Source: Campylobacter majalis (lineage in GTDB: Bacteria > Campylobacterota > Campylobacteria > Campylobacterales > Campylobacteraceae). From it: a stretch of DNA of 64,000 nucleotides. The stretch lies in assembly GCF_905120465.1 (NCBI RefSeq), contig NZ_CAJHOF010000008.1:1-64000 (forward strand), read 5' to 3'. The notes under the pieces were generated by a model. That model searched no databases, was not told the DNA's origin, and was given only the letters and a program-made list of their open reading frames with translations. Positions within the stretch are counted from its first letter, which is position 1. Each line of letters opens with the position of its first letter. Made by a program: the position numbers and the translations under genes. This document shows positions 11,386 to 21,464 of this stretch, in pieces.

Positions 11386-12540
11386 TTATAAAATAGCACC
11401 CTTTAGACCAAAGACTTTGACATTCCACTTTTTCTTAACAATAGTCTTTAAAATAGATGGAATAAATCCGCTCATCTCAAAACCCATAACAAGTGCAGTA
11501 GCGTAACTATCGCCAATTGAGCAAATAATGCCATTGCTTTTAAAACTAAAATTTTCATCAAATGAAGCATTATTTAAAATAGCTTTAAATTGTCTAGCCA
11601 AATAAGCACCTTGCTCACAAGCTATCTGTGCTGTTGGCGGGTAATATCCACCCTTGCCATCACTCACAGCACTTACATCACCTATATAAAATCTCTCACT
11701 ATGATCTGGGGCATGCAGTTTTGCATCAACCTTAACACGCCCTCTATCGTTTTCTACATCACTATCGCTAACGATACTTGCACCCTTTACACCGGCCGTC
11801 CATACTATCAAATCAGCCTCTAAATGTCCGCCTTCGTAATTTACTCTACCCTTATCTAGCGACACAATTCTGGTGCCATGAGTTACCTTTACGCCCATTT
11901 TTTCCAATCTATCTGCTGTTTTTTTAGATAATTTTTCACTAAAAAAAGTCAAAAGTCTAGGAGTAGAGCTTATTAAATGAACATTAAAATTCTTATCACT
12001 TATGCCATGAAATTTGCACTTATGCTTAAGCATATCAGCACATGAAGCAGCAAATTCAATACCAGTAAGCCCGCCTCCACATACTACTACATTCATGCCG
12101 GTATTGTTTTGCAATGCATTTTCAAATTTAAGCTTTATAGTCTCAGCTATCCTGCCTGATTGTATATATGAGTCAATAAACATTGCATTTTCAATACCTT
12201 CTAGATTAAAACTCTCTTTTTCAAAACCTGCAGCACACACCAAATAATCATACTCATATTTACCATGTTCAGTCGTTACTATACGTCCAATCTCATCTAT
12301 ATCAGTAACAGCTTGCTGGATGATTTTTATTTCAGGATGTAAAATTTCACGCAAATCAAACATTATTTTTCCACTTTTCTCAGCAGTTGCGACCTTGTGA
12401 AGCATTGTAGAATGATAATGATATGAGTTTTTGTTTATAATGGTAAAATCCCCTAACCTAAAGCACTCTTCATCTAAACTTTTTAAAAATGCAATCCCAG
12501 CATAACCTGCACCTATAACTATAATCTTAGGTCGTTTCAT
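11386..12540 (-). CDS. NAD(P)/FAD-dependent oxidoreductase, NDH-2-like
   Basis: 384-aa two-dinucleotide-fold flavoprotein. The FAD site GAGYAG is at 10-15 and a second Rossmann motif CGGGLTG near 155; WTAGV and FYIGDVSA are conserved in type II NADH dehydrogenases and related quinone reductases. It probably moves electrons from NAD(P)H to a quinone at the inner membrane face. It lacks an obvious long C-terminal membrane anchor, though the last 30 residues are amphipathic. The ATG overlaps the upstream glycosidase stop by 4 nt, ending the gatB-gpsA-nagZ-ndh operon. Confidence 0.8.
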   Translation of the reverse strand: MKRPKIIVIGAGYAGIAFLKSLDEECFRLGDFTIINKNSYHYHSTMLHKVATAEKSGKIMFDLREILHPEIKIIQQAVTDIDEIGRIVTTEHGKYEYDYLVCAAGFEKESFNLEGIENAMFIDSYIQSGRIAETIKLKFENALQNNTGMNVVVCGGGLTGIEFAASCADMLKHKCKFHGISDKNFNVHLISSTPRLLTFFSEKLSKKTADRLEKMGVKVTHGTRIVSLDKGRVNYEGGHLEADLIVWTAGVKGASIVSDSDVENDRGRVKVDAKLHAPDHSERFYIGDVSAVSDGKGGYYPPTAQIACEQGAYLARQFKAILNNASFDENFSFKSNGIICSIGDSYATALVMGFEMSGFIPSILKTIVKKKWNVKVFGLKGAIL

Positions 12541-13592
12541 TTTAATTCCTTTTTGAGTTTCATTATTCTATCATATGAAATTTTAATTCTTTGCTTTGAG
12601 ATCTCTCCGTCGTTTACAGCCTGCTTAATATACTCATATACCACATCAGCCGTTCGCTTACCATCTATTTTAAACTCAGAAAACAGCAAGATGTCGCCAC
12701 CAGCATTTATATAGCGTATAATTTGCTCTTTTAAGCTAAGTCCAGCCACACCTTTCATCATCATATCATCACTTACAACCACACCATCATAGCCAAGCTC
12801 ATCTCTTAATAGTCCATTGATTACTATGCTAGATAAAGTAGCTGGATATTTTTCATCTAAATTTTTAACATAAATATGTCCTATCATTACCAGTTTTGCT
12901 TTATTTTCGGATATGAGTGTTTTAAATGGATTTAATGCTTCTTTTGTAAGCATTATGTATGTTTTTTCATTGTGCGAGTCTTGCTTTGCACTGCCATGAC
13001 CTGGAAAATGCTTGATCGTAGATAGTATTGAATTTTCACTCATAGCGTCTATAAATACACTAGCATATAGACTAACCTTAGCTGGATTTTTGCTAAAAGC
13101 CCTTTTTTTAGAAGCAATTATAGGCGATAGCTCATCATGCAAATCCAAAACTGGTGCAAAATTTAAATTTATTCCATATTGTGCTAATTTCTGAGCCATA
13201 TCATCATAAAGTATTTTAGCATCGTTTATATCAACGCTAGAAGCTACATCTAGGGCACTTGCAAAGTTCATTTTAAAACTATCAGCTTTAAATCTAGTTA
13301 CTACCCCACCCTCTTCATCTATGCTTATAAAAGCATTTTTTTGACGCTTTTTTATCTCATTTGTCAAGGTTTGCAATTGATTAGGATCTTGTATATTTCG
13401 CCCAAGTAAAAGAACTCCGCCAAATCTATTATAACTAAGATCGCTTAACATCGCTTTTGTAGTGACTTCATTTAAATTTTTACCATGAAAGCCTACAATT
13501 ATCATTTGAGAAACTTGCTCTCTTAGACCTATTTCTTTGGCATTAACAAAAATAATTAAAACAAAAAATATTAAAAATTTTAAATTTTTCAT
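12537..13592 (-). CDS. Glycoside hydrolase family 3 (NagZ-like beta-N-acetylhexosaminidase)
   Basis: 351 aa with an N-terminal signal sequence (about residues 1-18), then a GH3 barrel: SIDEEGGVVTRF at 90-101, KHFPGHG at 194-200 and SDDMMM at 274-279 with nucleophile D275. These are signatures of NagZ enzymes, which release GlcNAc from muropeptides. NagZ is usually cytoplasmic, so the signal peptide here points to a periplasmic or lipid-side role. 4-nt overlaps with gpsA and the ndh-like gene show coupling. Confidence 0.87.
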   Translation of the reverse strand: MKNLKFLIFFVLIIFVNAKEIGLREQVSQMIIVGFHGKNLNEVTTKAMLSDLSYNRFGGVLLLGRNIQDPNQLQTLTNEIKKRQKNAFISIDEEGGVVTRFKADSFKMNFASALDVASSVDINDAKILYDDMAQKLAQYGINLNFAPVLDLHDELSPIIASKKRAFSKNPAKVSLYASVFIDAMSENSILSTIKHFPGHGSAKQDSHNEKTYIMLTKEALNPFKTLISENKAKLVMIGHIYVKNLDEKYPATLSSIVINGLLRDELGYDGVVVSDDMMMKGVAGLSLKEQIIRYINAGGDILLFSEFKIDGKRTADVVYEYIKQAVNDGEISKQRIKISYDRIMKLKKELK

Positions 13593-14479
13593 CTTTTTTC
13601 TAATAGCGCCTTTACGCTTTCATACACATCTTTACCATCAAGCATAGCTGAAACTTCATTTGCAATAGGAGTGTATATACCCTTGTCTTTTGATATATCG
13701 CGTATAGCATAAGACGTATCAACCCCCTCAGCAACTTCACCTAGTTCATTTAAGATTTTATTTAAGCTCTCATTTTTAGCAAGTCCGATACCAACTCTAT
13801 AATTGCGAGACAAAACCGACGAAGCCGTCAAAAACAGATCTCCAGCTCCACTAAGCCCCAAAAATGTCTCATCTTTGGCACCAAATTTGCGTCCAAATCT
13901 AGCCATTTCAACAAGCCCACGTGAGATTAAACTAGCCCTTGCATTATTTCCAAGTCCTAAGCCATCGCATATACCACCAGCTATGGCTATTACATTTTTA
14001 TATGCACCACATATCTCAGCACCTACAACATCATCTGAAGTATATGCTTTTATGTATTTTGGAAAAAACGAAGCAAATTTGGCTGAAATTTCATCATTTA
14101 TTGAGTTTATAACCAAGGCACAAGGAAGTTGTTTTTCTACTTCTTTGGCAAATGTTGGACCAGACAAAAAGCTTAAATTTTCAGCGGGCAAAAAATCTTC
14201 ATAAATTTCATTTAAAAATCTTTTAGTACTCGTTTGTATGCCCTTACTTGCTACTAATATTTTTTGATTATTAAACTTAAAATTTTGCCGCAACCATGAG
14301 TGTGTGTGCTGTGACGATAGGCAAAAAACTATATATTCACACGCTAACGCCTCATCTAACTCGACAAAATTTTGCATATCGCGTTTTGTTCGTGAGCTAA
14401 TAACGCAATCGTTATTTTGTGACAAAGCATGAAATAGTGCAGTTCCCCACTTCCCAGCACCAATGACGGCTATTTTCAA
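13589..14479 (-). CDS. gpsA: Glycerol-3-phosphate dehydrogenase [NAD(P)+]
   Basis: Reduces dihydroxyacetone phosphate to sn-glycerol-3-phosphate for phospholipid synthesis. 296 aa with nucleotide-binding GAGKWGTA (7-14), [16 protein letters not shown] and the [15 protein letters not shown] block. It is slightly shorter than the ~330-aa enterobacterial enzymes but normal for campylobacters. It overlaps gatB and the nagZ-like gene by 4 nt each. Confidence 0.96.
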   Translation of the reverse strand: MKIAVIGAGKWGTALFHALSQNNDCVISSRTKRDMQNFVELDEALACEYIVFCLSSQHTHSWLRQNFKFNNQKILVASKGIQTSTKRFLNEIYEDFLPAENLSFLSGPTFAKEVEKQLPCALVINSINDEISAKFASFFPKYIKAYTSDDVVGAEICGAYKNVIAIAGGICDGLGLGNNARASLISRGLVEMARFGRKFGAKDETFLGLSGAGDLFLTASSVLSRNYRVGIGLAKNESLNKILNELGEVAEGVDTSYAIRDISKDKGIYTPIANEVSAMLDGKDVYESVKALLEKR

Positions 14480-15897
14480 GCAAGAGCCTTTAATAAAAGC
14501 TCATTTACTTTTGCCGGATTAAATGCCCCCTTGCCCTCTTTCATCACTTGTCCTACAAAAAATCCAAACAGCTTATCCTTGCCATTTTTATACTCGGCAA
14601 CTTTGTCAGCATTTACACTTATTACATTTGCTATTATTGCCTCTATCGCACCATCATCACTTACTTGCTTTAAGCCAAGTTTTTCTATCACGACATCTAT
14701 ATCACCGTCATTTTCCATAACATAATCAAGCACCTCTTTAGCAGCCTTTGCACTTATTGTGCCATCTTCTATGCGTTTTAGGAGCTTGCTCATTTTTGCC
14801 ACATCAACAGGACTATTTTCGATAGTTACGCCATTTTTAAGCCTTCCAAGCAACTCGACTAATACCCATGTAACACAAAGTTTTGGCGAAATTTTATCAT
14901 CAATTAATGCTTCAAAATATCTTGCCATCTCGACAGAACTTACTAAATTTAAAGCATCTTCTTCTTTTATGCCTAATTCACGCTGATATCTAGTGACTTT
15001 TTCATCGGCTAACTCTGGTATCTTGATCGCTTCATTATACATCTCATCACTAACTTCAACCGGCAACAAATCAGGATCTGGAAAATATCTATACTCTGCA
15101 CTATCTTCTTTGCCACGCATTGAGCGAGTTACGAGATTTACAGTATCAAAAAGTCTAGTTTCTTGATAAACCTCTTCATCATATTTGCCATCTTCCCATG
15201 CGATACTTTGACGCTCCACCTCATACTCTATCGCTTTTTGTATAAATCTAAATGAATTTAAATTTTTAATCTCAACGCGTGTGTATAGCTTGGTATCACC
15301 CTTTGGTCTAATGCTTACGTTTGCATCGCAACGAAAAGAACCCTCTTGCATATTTGCATCAGATATATTTAAAAAACGCAAAATAGAGTGCAGTTTTTTA
15401 AGATATGCAACAGCCTCATCGCTACTTCTTAAATCAGGTTCGCTTACAATCTCAAGTAGTGGCGTTCCTGCACGATTTAAATCAACCAAGCTTCTGCCAT
15501 CTTCATGGATATTTTTACCAGCATCTTCTTCTAAATGAGCACGAGTTATGCCTATGCGTTTTTTCTCGCCATTTACTTCAATAATCAACTCTCCATTTTC
15601 AACAATAGGCACTTCAAATTGCGATATCTGATACGCTTTTGGCAAGTCTGGATAAAAGTAATTTTTGCGATTAAAAACAGATTTTCTATTAATAGTAGCA
15701 TTCACAGCCGTCCCAAAACTAATGGCCTTTTTTACTGCTTCTTTATTTAAAACTGGCAAAGCACCAGGTAGAGCCAAACACGTAGGACATACATTCGTAT
15801 TTGCTTCTTCACCAAAACTCGTGGCACAAGAACAGAAAATTTTTGTTTTAGTGTTTAATTGAGTATGAACTTCAAGTCCGATAACGACTTCAAACAT
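14476..15897 (-). CDS. gatB: Asp-tRNA(Asn)/Glu-tRNA(Gln) amidotransferase subunit B
   Basis: Kinase/tRNA-binding subunit of the GatCAB complex, which converts Glu-tRNA(Gln) and Asp-tRNA(Asn) to their amide forms. 473 aa: [17 protein letters not shown] at the N-terminus, zinc-cradle cysteines in FCSCAT and [11 protein letters not shown], the [16 protein letters not shown] block, and the C-terminal Yqey-like tail (about 330-473). It heads a four-gene operon. Confidence 0.98.
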   Translation of the reverse strand: MFEVVIGLEVHTQLNTKTKIFCSCATSFGEEANTNVCPTCLALPGALPVLNKEAVKKAISFGTAVNATINRKSVFNRKNYFYPDLPKAYQISQFEVPIVENGELIIEVNGEKKRIGITRAHLEEDAGKNIHEDGRSLVDLNRAGTPLLEIVSEPDLRSSDEAVAYLKKLHSILRFLNISDANMQEGSFRCDANVSIRPKGDTKLYTRVEIKNLNSFRFIQKAIEYEVERQSIAWEDGKYDEEVYQETRLFDTVNLVTRSMRGKEDSAEYRYFPDPDLLPVEVSDEMYNEAIKIPELADEKVTRYQRELGIKEEDALNLVSSVEMARYFEALIDDKISPKLCVTWVLVELLGRLKNGVTIENSPVDVAKMSKLLKRIEDGTISAKAAKEVLDYVMENDGDIDVVIEKLGLKQVSDDGAIEAIIANVISVNADKVAEYKNGKDKLFGFFVGQVMKEGKGAFNPAKVNELLLKALA

Positions 15898-15928
15898 GTG
15901 ATAAAACCTTAAGTGTAAAATTTTATCT

Positions 15929-15934
15929 ATTTTA
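15929..15934 (-). promoter_or_regulatory. Candidate -10 box for gatB operon
   Basis: Minus-strand TTGATAAAAT with TAAAAT as -10, about 32 nt before the gatB ATG and downstream of the atpB terminator. Weak but well placed. Confidence 0.35.
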
Positions 15935-15969
15935 TCAAAAATTAACTAAATTTTAAATGAGAATTTTGT

Positions 15970-16001
15970 AAATAAAAAGAGTAAAGCCGAACAAGTCGGC
16001 C
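15970..16001 (-). terminator. Rho-independent terminator of atpB
   Basis: On the minus strand GCCGA-cttgt-TCGGC is followed by TTTACTCTTTTT, 8 nt past the atpB stop. A typical short GC stem with a U-rich tail. Confidence 0.7.
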
Positions 16002-16008
16002 TTAAATA

Positions 16009-16686
16009 TTAGTGTTCGTCGATTGTAACAGCACCAGCTAAATAGACCAATGTAAGCATCATAAAGATAAATGCTTGAAGCACAGCCATAAGTGTAAGAA
16101 GTGCATAAGCTGGAAGCGGAGCAATAAATGGTGCTAGCGTAAGCATAACCATTAAAAACAAGTCATCACCCTTAATGTTACCAAAAAGACGAAATGATAG
16201 TGAAATAATACGTGATAGGTGAGAGATGATTTCTATTGGAAACATCAATGGAGCCAAAATTTTGCTAGGTCCCATAAAATGTTTAAAATACTTTATCACG
16301 CCATTTTCACGAATACCCTCATAATGATAGTAGATAAACACAATCAAAGCAAGTGTTAGCGTAAGATTTAAGCTAGATGTTGGAGATTCAAAACCTGGTA
16401 TTATGCCAATAGCATTACCAAAAAATACTACCATGCCAATAGTTGCAACAAGCGGTAAATACTTACGAGATAGCTTTTCACAGCCTAAAGTATCCTTGCC
16501 CATAGAAAGAACACCAAGCACATACGCTTCAACTATATTTTGCACACCGCTTGGCACCAATTGCATCCTTGCAGTAGCCATGCGTGCTACAAACACAATA
16601 ATAAGCGTAATTAGTAAAAAGTGAAATGCATACACAAATGAGTGAGAATGCACGATAAGATCAGAAAACAAAAACAAATCTTTCAT
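16009..16686 (-). CDS. atpB: F0F1 ATP synthase subunit a
   Basis: Membrane subunit forming the proton half-channels against the c-ring. 225 aa, five to six TM helices. The essential arginine lies in [13 protein letters not shown] in the fourth helix block, and the last helix region reads [23 protein letters not shown] lies 7 nt upstream. Campylobacters carry atpB apart from the other atp genes, as seen here. It is followed by a terminator, so it is probably monocistronic. Confidence 0.96.
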   Translation of the reverse strand: MKDLFLFSDLIVHSHSFVYAFHFLLITLIIVFVARMATARMQLVPSGVQNIVEAYVLGVLSMGKDTLGCEKLSRKYLPLVATIGMVVFFGNAIGIIPGFESPTSSLNLTLTLALIVFIYYHYEGIRENGVIKYFKHFMGPSKILAPLMFPIEIISHLSRIISLSFRLFGNIKGDDLFLMVMLTLAPFIAPLPAYALLTLMAVLQAFIFMMLTLVYLAGAVTIDEH

Positions 16687-16804
16687 TTAAACCACCTTTT
16701 TAAAATGTTGTTGTAATTTTATCCTAAGGAATATTAAAAATTTTTTAATTTTTTCAATAACATTAGAATTTTATTAAATTTTAGTTATTTTTTCACAATT
16801 TAAG

Positions 16805-18076
16805 TTAAAATCCAGCAAAAAGCATAAAAATCGTCGACCACAAAGGCAAAGTATCATTTACAATAACATCACCCTGCTCTTTATCATAAACTAGATTTAT
16901 GACACTTTTGCCATTCTCATCTATAATGAAACCCTGTGCCTTTAAAGAATCTTCCATCTCTTTTAAGCTTTCTAAATTTGAGAAAAATTCTGAAAAATTT
17001 GGACTAAATATAATTTTTGAGTTCATTTTAAGAGATTGAAGTATCCTTTCTCCAAGTTCGCCACTATATTTATCAAAATCATCAATCGAGATATCAAATA
17101 CAATATCAATTTTATTATTTTTATTGCTAGTAGCTTTTAGTTCAAATGCATATTTCAAATCATGTGATAAAAATTTAGGTAAATTTTCAAGATAGATTTT
17201 ATTTGCATCATTTAAATAGTTATCACTTTGAGTGTCTAATTCTTGTAATGACTTCATGATTTCATTAAATGAAACTAAATCAAAATTTTTAACACCACCA
17301 ACCATGCTAATATCTTTAACAATCATATCACCATGAGTGTAACTACCTATCTTTAAAATATCTTTGCTATCGCCTAAACTTTTATCGTTTTTAACAAATT
17401 TACTATCTAAAAATACATCTTTTATCGTGTCCTGATCGGCAATTGATATCTCATCTATTTTTATCACAGATTTTCCATAATATGCTGTATTTAAAAAATC
17501 ATAAACGCTTAGTGGAATATCAGAATGCGTGATAGCAACTAAATTTTTTACATAACCTTGCTCTAATAAAACATCACCAATCATTAATTTAGCAGATTGC
17601 ATTAAATAATTAGTTGTTGTTATAGAATCAATCTGTATATCTTTAAAAATTAAACCATCATAATCTAAGTCTTGAAATTTCATACTTACATCATAATTTT
17701 TTAATCCAGCCTTAATGTTGCCAGTTGCCAAAATATCACTCATAAACTTTAGCATAAAATCATCATCTGTTTCTAAAATTTTCACAACAAAATTAGCACT
17801 ACTTTTTTGCAAAATCACATTTAATGGGTTTTTAGATGCCTGTGTAACAATTTCTACCTTAAGTTCGCCAAGTGCAGTTTGCAACAATAACCCAATCGTG
17901 CTTTGTGAGCTTAAAATTTCACTTTGCAAGGTATCATATATAACTTCAGCATGAGTGCTATTTTGCAGTTTTTCTACAGCTGTGTCGTGTGCTTTAATAA
18001 TCTTATCATTAGCAAATTTTATAAACCCAAAAACAAGTGCTATAAAAACCAACAACACAAACACTAACTTTTTCAT
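16805..18076 (-). CDS. Signal-anchored periplasmic protein of unknown function (DUF945/YdgA-like?)
   Basis: 423 aa. Residues 1-20 are a hydrophobic N-terminal anchor or signal peptide; the rest is polar with beta-rich repeating segments (for example NYDVSMKFQDLDYDGLIFKD) and a hydrophobic C-terminal end (LWSTIFMLFAGF). The pattern resembles YdgA/DUF945 periplasmic proteins, but no motif settles it. It overlaps the DedA gene by 4 nt, so it belongs to the rny-SYLF-DedA operon. Confidence 0.5.
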   Translation of the reverse strand: MKKLVFVLLVFIALVFGFIKFANDKIIKAHDTAVEKLQNSTHAEVIYDTLQSEILSSQSTIGLLLQTALGELKVEIVTQASKNPLNVILQKSSANFVVKILETDDDFMLKFMSDILATGNIKAGLKNYDVSMKFQDLDYDGLIFKDIQIDSITTTNYLMQSAKLMIGDVLLEQGYVKNLVAITHSDIPLSVYDFLNTAYYGKSVIKIDEISIADQDTIKDVFLDSKFVKNDKSLGDSKDILKIGSYTHGDMIVKDISMVGGVKNFDLVSFNEIMKSLQELDTQSDNYLNDANKIYLENLPKFLSHDLKYAFELKATSNKNNKIDIVFDISIDDFDKYSGELGERILQSLKMNSKIIFSPNFSEFFSNLESLKEMEDSLKAQGFIIDENGKSVINLVYDKEQGDVIVNDTLPLWSTIFMLFAGF

Positions 18077-18642
18077 TTTTGTTCCTTTTTCTTTGTTTTA
18101 TTTTCTAAAAATAACCAAGTTCCGCCAAGCAGACACAGCATAAAAACTGGCATTATCCAGCTATTATCACCAAGGTAGTCAGCCACTTTTATAAATGCAT
18201 CACTAGCATAATAACTACCAAATCCAAGTAATAATGCCCAAATCGCTGCTGCTATAAAATTTAAAACGTTAAATTTTACATATGGATATTTTGTAAGTCC
18301 GATCGCAAGTGGAACTAATGTCTTTACCCCATAAATATATTTTTGAAAAAATATCATTTTATCGCCGTGTTTTTTCATTAAAATTTGTGCATAAGCTAAT
18401 TTTCTCGTTTGATTTTTAAAATATGGCATTACGGCGGCTCTGTTAAATCTAGCCAAATAAAACAGCACACTATCGCCTATAGCATTTGCTAAAAATGCCA
18501 CAACTATACTTACTCCAATATCCATCTTTCCCATATAGCTTAAAATCCCAGCAGCGACAATCGCAACCATTCCGCCACCAAGAGAGTATAAAAACAAAAC
18601 CACATAACCATATGTGCTAAGACTACTTAACATATCATGCAT
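18073..18642 (-). CDS. DedA family membrane protein
   Basis: 189-aa integral membrane protein of the DedA/SNARE-associated (DUF1207-like flippase) family. Visible family features are GGGMVAIVAAGILSYMGK, a conserved FLANAIGDSVLFYLAR and a re-entrant F.KYIYGVKTLVPLAIG. DedA members handle undecaprenyl phosphate or phospholipid translocation and envelope homeostasis. It is 2 nt from the SYLF gene. Confidence 0.88.
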   Translation of the reverse strand: MHDMLSSLSTYGYVVLFLYSLGGGMVAIVAAGILSYMGKMDIGVSIVVAFLANAIGDSVLFYLARFNRAAVMPYFKNQTRKLAYAQILMKKHGDKMIFFQKYIYGVKTLVPLAIGLTKYPYVKFNVLNFIAAAIWALLLGFGSYYASDAFIKVADYLGDNSWIMPVFMLCLLGGTWLFLENKTKKKEQK

Positions 18643-18644
18643 AT

Positions 18645-19229
18645 TTACCTACTTATTGATTGAATTAATTGTGAATATGCATAGCCATCATTTTTAAATT
18701 TAGTCTCATTTGAAGATAGCACAACCCCAGCAAAACTTGCTCCTGCAAAAAAACCTCCATTTGTCGCATACACATATACATCTTTTGAAAAATCAAAACT
18801 TTTAACTTTATTAAAACCTCGATTAATATCACCAAAGGAAAAACTAGCCTCCACTCCAAACGTAAATTTTCCATCTTGTATATCAGCTACGATGCTATCA
18901 CGAAGTATAAACATCACCAAAGCAGAATCTTTATAGCCGACCTGAAGCCCTAAACTCCCCGCTTTTATATCCACCCCAACCAAACGTCTATCTTTAGAGA
19001 GTGGATTTATTATCATCACACCACTGCCACCCATGCCACCAAGCAAAAATCCAACCTTTTTAACACTAGGAAGCACAACGACAGCTTTTGATTGCGACAT
19101 CAAAGTATAAAACGGTGCTTCTTTGTTTGCACGTTTGCACATTATATAAGAATTTGCACAATCTAGCATAAGCTCTTCATTAGCAAATGCAACCAATCCT
19201 AATAAAAAAATGATTAAAATTTTTCTCAT
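18645..19229 (-). CDS. SYLF (Ysc84) lipid-binding domain protein
   Basis: 194 aa with a signal peptide (1-16) and a SYLF domain: VVVLPSVKKVGFLLGG, GSGVMI, SLGLQVGYKDSALVM and the C-terminal VYVYATNGGFFAGASFAG. SYLF proteins bind phosphoinositides in eukaryotes; bacterial members are exported and of uncertain role. Its start overlaps the rny stop by 4 nt. Confidence 0.85.
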   Translation of the reverse strand: MRKILIIFLLGLVAFANEELMLDCANSYIMCKRANKEAPFYTLMSQSKAVVVLPSVKKVGFLLGGMGGSGVMIINPLSKDRRLVGVDIKAGSLGLQVGYKDSALVMFILRDSIVADIQDGKFTFGVEASFSFGDINRGFNKVKSFDFSKDVYVYATNGGFFAGASFAGVVLSSNETKFKNDGYAYSQLIQSISR

Positions 19230-20779
19230 TTAGCCATCTCTACAGCCCTAGTTTCTCGTATGACATTAACCTTTATCTCGCCAGGATACTGCACTTTTGC
19301 CTCAATCTCAGCGGCAATTTCTTTAGCAACTAGCACAGCCTCATCGTCATTTATAAGCTTTGCATTTGCGATTACACGTATCTCACGACCAGCATTTATA
19401 GCGTATGCTTGTTTTATGCCGTCCTTGCTTTTTGCTATATTTTCTATCTCTTCAACACGTTTTAAAAAGCTCTCAAGAACCTCTCGTCTAGCACCAGGTC
19501 TAGCCGCACTTAGTGCATCGGCCGCACATACCGCCGCACTTTCTACACTTGTTGCCTCTTCGTGTCCATGATGAGCATATATAGCATTTATCACAACTGG
19601 ATGTTCTTTATAGCGTTTGCATATCTCAGCACCCAAATCCACATGAGAACCTTCAAAATCATGCGTTAAAGCCTTGCCAATATCGTGTAAAATTCCAGCC
19701 CTTTTAGCCAATTTCTCATCTCCGCCAGTCTCGGCCGCTATAATACCAGCCAAATAAGCCACTTCTAAGCTATGAGCTAGAGCATTTTGCCCATAACTAG
19801 CCCTAAATTTCAACTTTCCAATTAGCTTTACTATCTCAGGATGCATTTTATTAAGCCCAAGATCAATTACTATATTTTCGCCCTCTTCTAATATGCTTTG
19901 TTCAAATTCATCAGTCACTTTTTTATGCAAATCCTCAATTCGTGCTGGTTGTATTCTGCCATCTTCAACAAGTAGTTCAATCACACGAGTTGCTATTGCT
20001 CTTCGGTATAAATTAAAGCTACTTAAAATAATCGCATTTGGCGTATCATCTATAATAATATCAACACCAAGTACCATCTCAAGCGTCTTGATATTGCGAC
20101 CCTCTTTGCCGATTATCCTGCCCTTTAACTCATCATTTTTTATATTAACGACATTTATAAGCCTTTCAGCTGCAAATTCTCCAGCAAAACGAGAAGTTGC
20201 TTGTGCTAAAATGTAGTTTGCCTTCTTTTTGGCTTCTTTTTTGGCCTCTTCTTCATGCCTTCTTACTATATGTGCTATCTCGGCACGACTTTTTTCCTCG
20301 ACTTTTTTTAATACAACTTCACGAGCCTCGTCTTCTGTTAAACCAGCCGCATGTTCAAGCACCTTAAGTGCCTCTGCAACCTTATTTTGATATATGGTTT
20401 TTAGATTTACACCCTCTTCATATATTGTCTGTGCCTCTATTTTTTCACGCTCTAAAGCACTTTTTGAACTATTTAATAATTCTGTTTCATTTAGTAACGT
20501 CTGCTCTTTTTTGCTTAATTCATCAAATTTGATTGTGTAGTCTTTTTGAAGTTTTATACTTTTTTCATCATATTTTTTCTTTGCTTCAAACTCAGCTTCT
20601 TGGACTGAAATTTTTGAATTTTTTAGTATTAGCTCAGCTTCATGTTCTATTGCTTTTGCTTTTGCTTTTGCCTGTGCTAAAAATATATTGTAGTTTGCAT
20701 CATTTATCTTTTTAGCTACTGCATACCCTACACCAATGCCCGCCGCACCGGCTCCTAATCCTACTAAAATCTCTATCAT
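19226..20779 (-). CDS. rny: Ribonuclease Y
   Basis: Membrane-bound endoribonuclease that initiates mRNA decay. 517 aa: N-terminal TM (about 1-18), a long coiled coil (30-190), a KH domain (RIIGKEGRNIKTLE near 215-230) and an HD domain with HSLEVAYLAGIIA and GILHDIGK. AAGAGG lies 7 nt before the ATG. The upstream cyclo-ligase frame runs 68 nt into this gene, which is unusual (see findings). Confidence 0.97.
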   Translation of the reverse strand: MIEILVGLGAGAAGIGVGYAVAKKINDANYNIFLAQAKAKAKAIEHEAELILKNSKISVQEAEFEAKKKYDEKSIKLQKDYTIKFDELSKKEQTLLNETELLNSSKSALEREKIEAQTIYEEGVNLKTIYQNKVAEALKVLEHAAGLTEDEAREVVLKKVEEKSRAEIAHIVRRHEEEAKKEAKKKANYILAQATSRFAGEFAAERLINVVNIKNDELKGRIIGKEGRNIKTLEMVLGVDIIIDDTPNAIILSSFNLYRRAIATRVIELLVEDGRIQPARIEDLHKKVTDEFEQSILEEGENIVIDLGLNKMHPEIVKLIGKLKFRASYGQNALAHSLEVAYLAGIIAAETGGDEKLAKRAGILHDIGKALTHDFEGSHVDLGAEICKRYKEHPVVINAIYAHHGHEEATSVESAAVCAADALSAARPGARREVLESFLKRVEEIENIAKSKDGIKQAYAINAGREIRVIANAKLINDDEAVLVAKEIAAEIEAKVQYPGEIKVNVIRETRAVEMAK

Positions 20780-21335
20780 TTTTTCCTCTTTTTACATAAT
20801 TTTTTTTAGTAGTTAGGTAATAATCTCCAACTAAATCATGTGGCTGAGAAATTTTAAAATCTATGAACATATCTAAAATTTGCACAAAAACAACATCACT
20901 TACTCTATACGGCAATGACGAAAAAAATCTATCATAATAGCCTTTTGCGTGACCTATTCTAGCCATATCTTTATCGACCCCAACTACTGGAACTATCGCC
21001 ATGTCTATCTTGAAATTTGCAAATTGCTGATTTACTGGCTCTTTTACATTAAATTTCTTAATATTAAATGGCTGCCTTAATTTTACCATTTTTAAACTAA
21101 GCCCTACCATAAATGGAACAAAAATACTATGTTTATTTGCTAATTTTCTTCTTAATCTATAAACATTTGGCTCGTATGGAAGTGGCATAAATAATAAAAT
21201 ATTTTTTGGCTTTTTTAAATTTATAAGTTTATAAAGTGTTGATATGAGCTTGTAATGTCTTGACGGTGCAAAAATTTTTGTGTATTTTTTCATTTTGTTT
21301 ATATTTTGCTGTCGTATAAAATTTTTACTAATCAT
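20712..21335 (-). CDS. 5-formyltetrahydrofolate cyclo-ligase
   Basis: Converts 5-formyl-THF to 5,10-methenyl-THF with ATP. About 207 aa from the ATG at 21335 (MISKNFIRQQ); longer frames reach 21392 but lack a ribosome site. Family blocks: LPYEPNVYRLRRKL, VPFMVG, EPVNQ, DMAIVPVVGVD and RIGHAKGYYDRFF. After GDYYL the frame runs through A8 and on into rny for 68 nt. With one A fewer the protein would end as TTKKIM just before the rny ribosome site. The C-terminal tail is therefore doubtful. Confidence 0.85.
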   Translation of the reverse strand: MISKNFIRQQNINKMKKYTKIFAPSRHYKLISTLYKLINLKKPKNILLFMPLPYEPNVYRLRRKLANKHSIFVPFMVGLSLKMVKLRQPFNIKKFNVKEPVNQQFANFKIDMAIVPVVGVDKDMARIGHAKGYYDRFFSSLPYRVSDVVFVQILDMFIDFKISQPHDLVGDYYLTTKKNYVKRGKNDRDFSRIRSRCGGHWCRVCSS

Positions 21336-21387
21336 AAAATTTATTCCATATTTTTCACATATGATACCATAATCATGCATAATAAAA

Positions 21388-21421
21388 CTCAAAATTTGAG
21401 CGAAATTTTAAGTAAAATTTC
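21388..21421. repeat. Two adjacent palindromes in a divergent promoter region
   Basis: A 13-bp palindrome (CTCAAA-A-TTTGAG, 21388-21400) is directly followed by a 20-bp one (GAAATTTTA-AG-TAAAATTTC, 21402-21421), which ends 1 nt before the TATAAT of the tlpA-like gene. They lie between two divergent genes and look like operator sites. Confidence 0.5.
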
Positions 21422-21422
21422 A

Positions 21423-21428
21423 TATAAT
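21423..21428 (+). promoter_or_regulatory. Candidate -10 box for tlpA-like-ftsY-vanZ-radA
   Basis: Perfect TATAAT 36 nt before the ATG at 21465; predicted start near 21435. The upstream flank is the 20-bp palindrome. The four downstream genes overlap or nearly touch and should share this promoter. Confidence 0.6.
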
Positions 21429-21464
21429 GATTGTTTTTAAATTTAAACAGTGAAGGCAATAATA

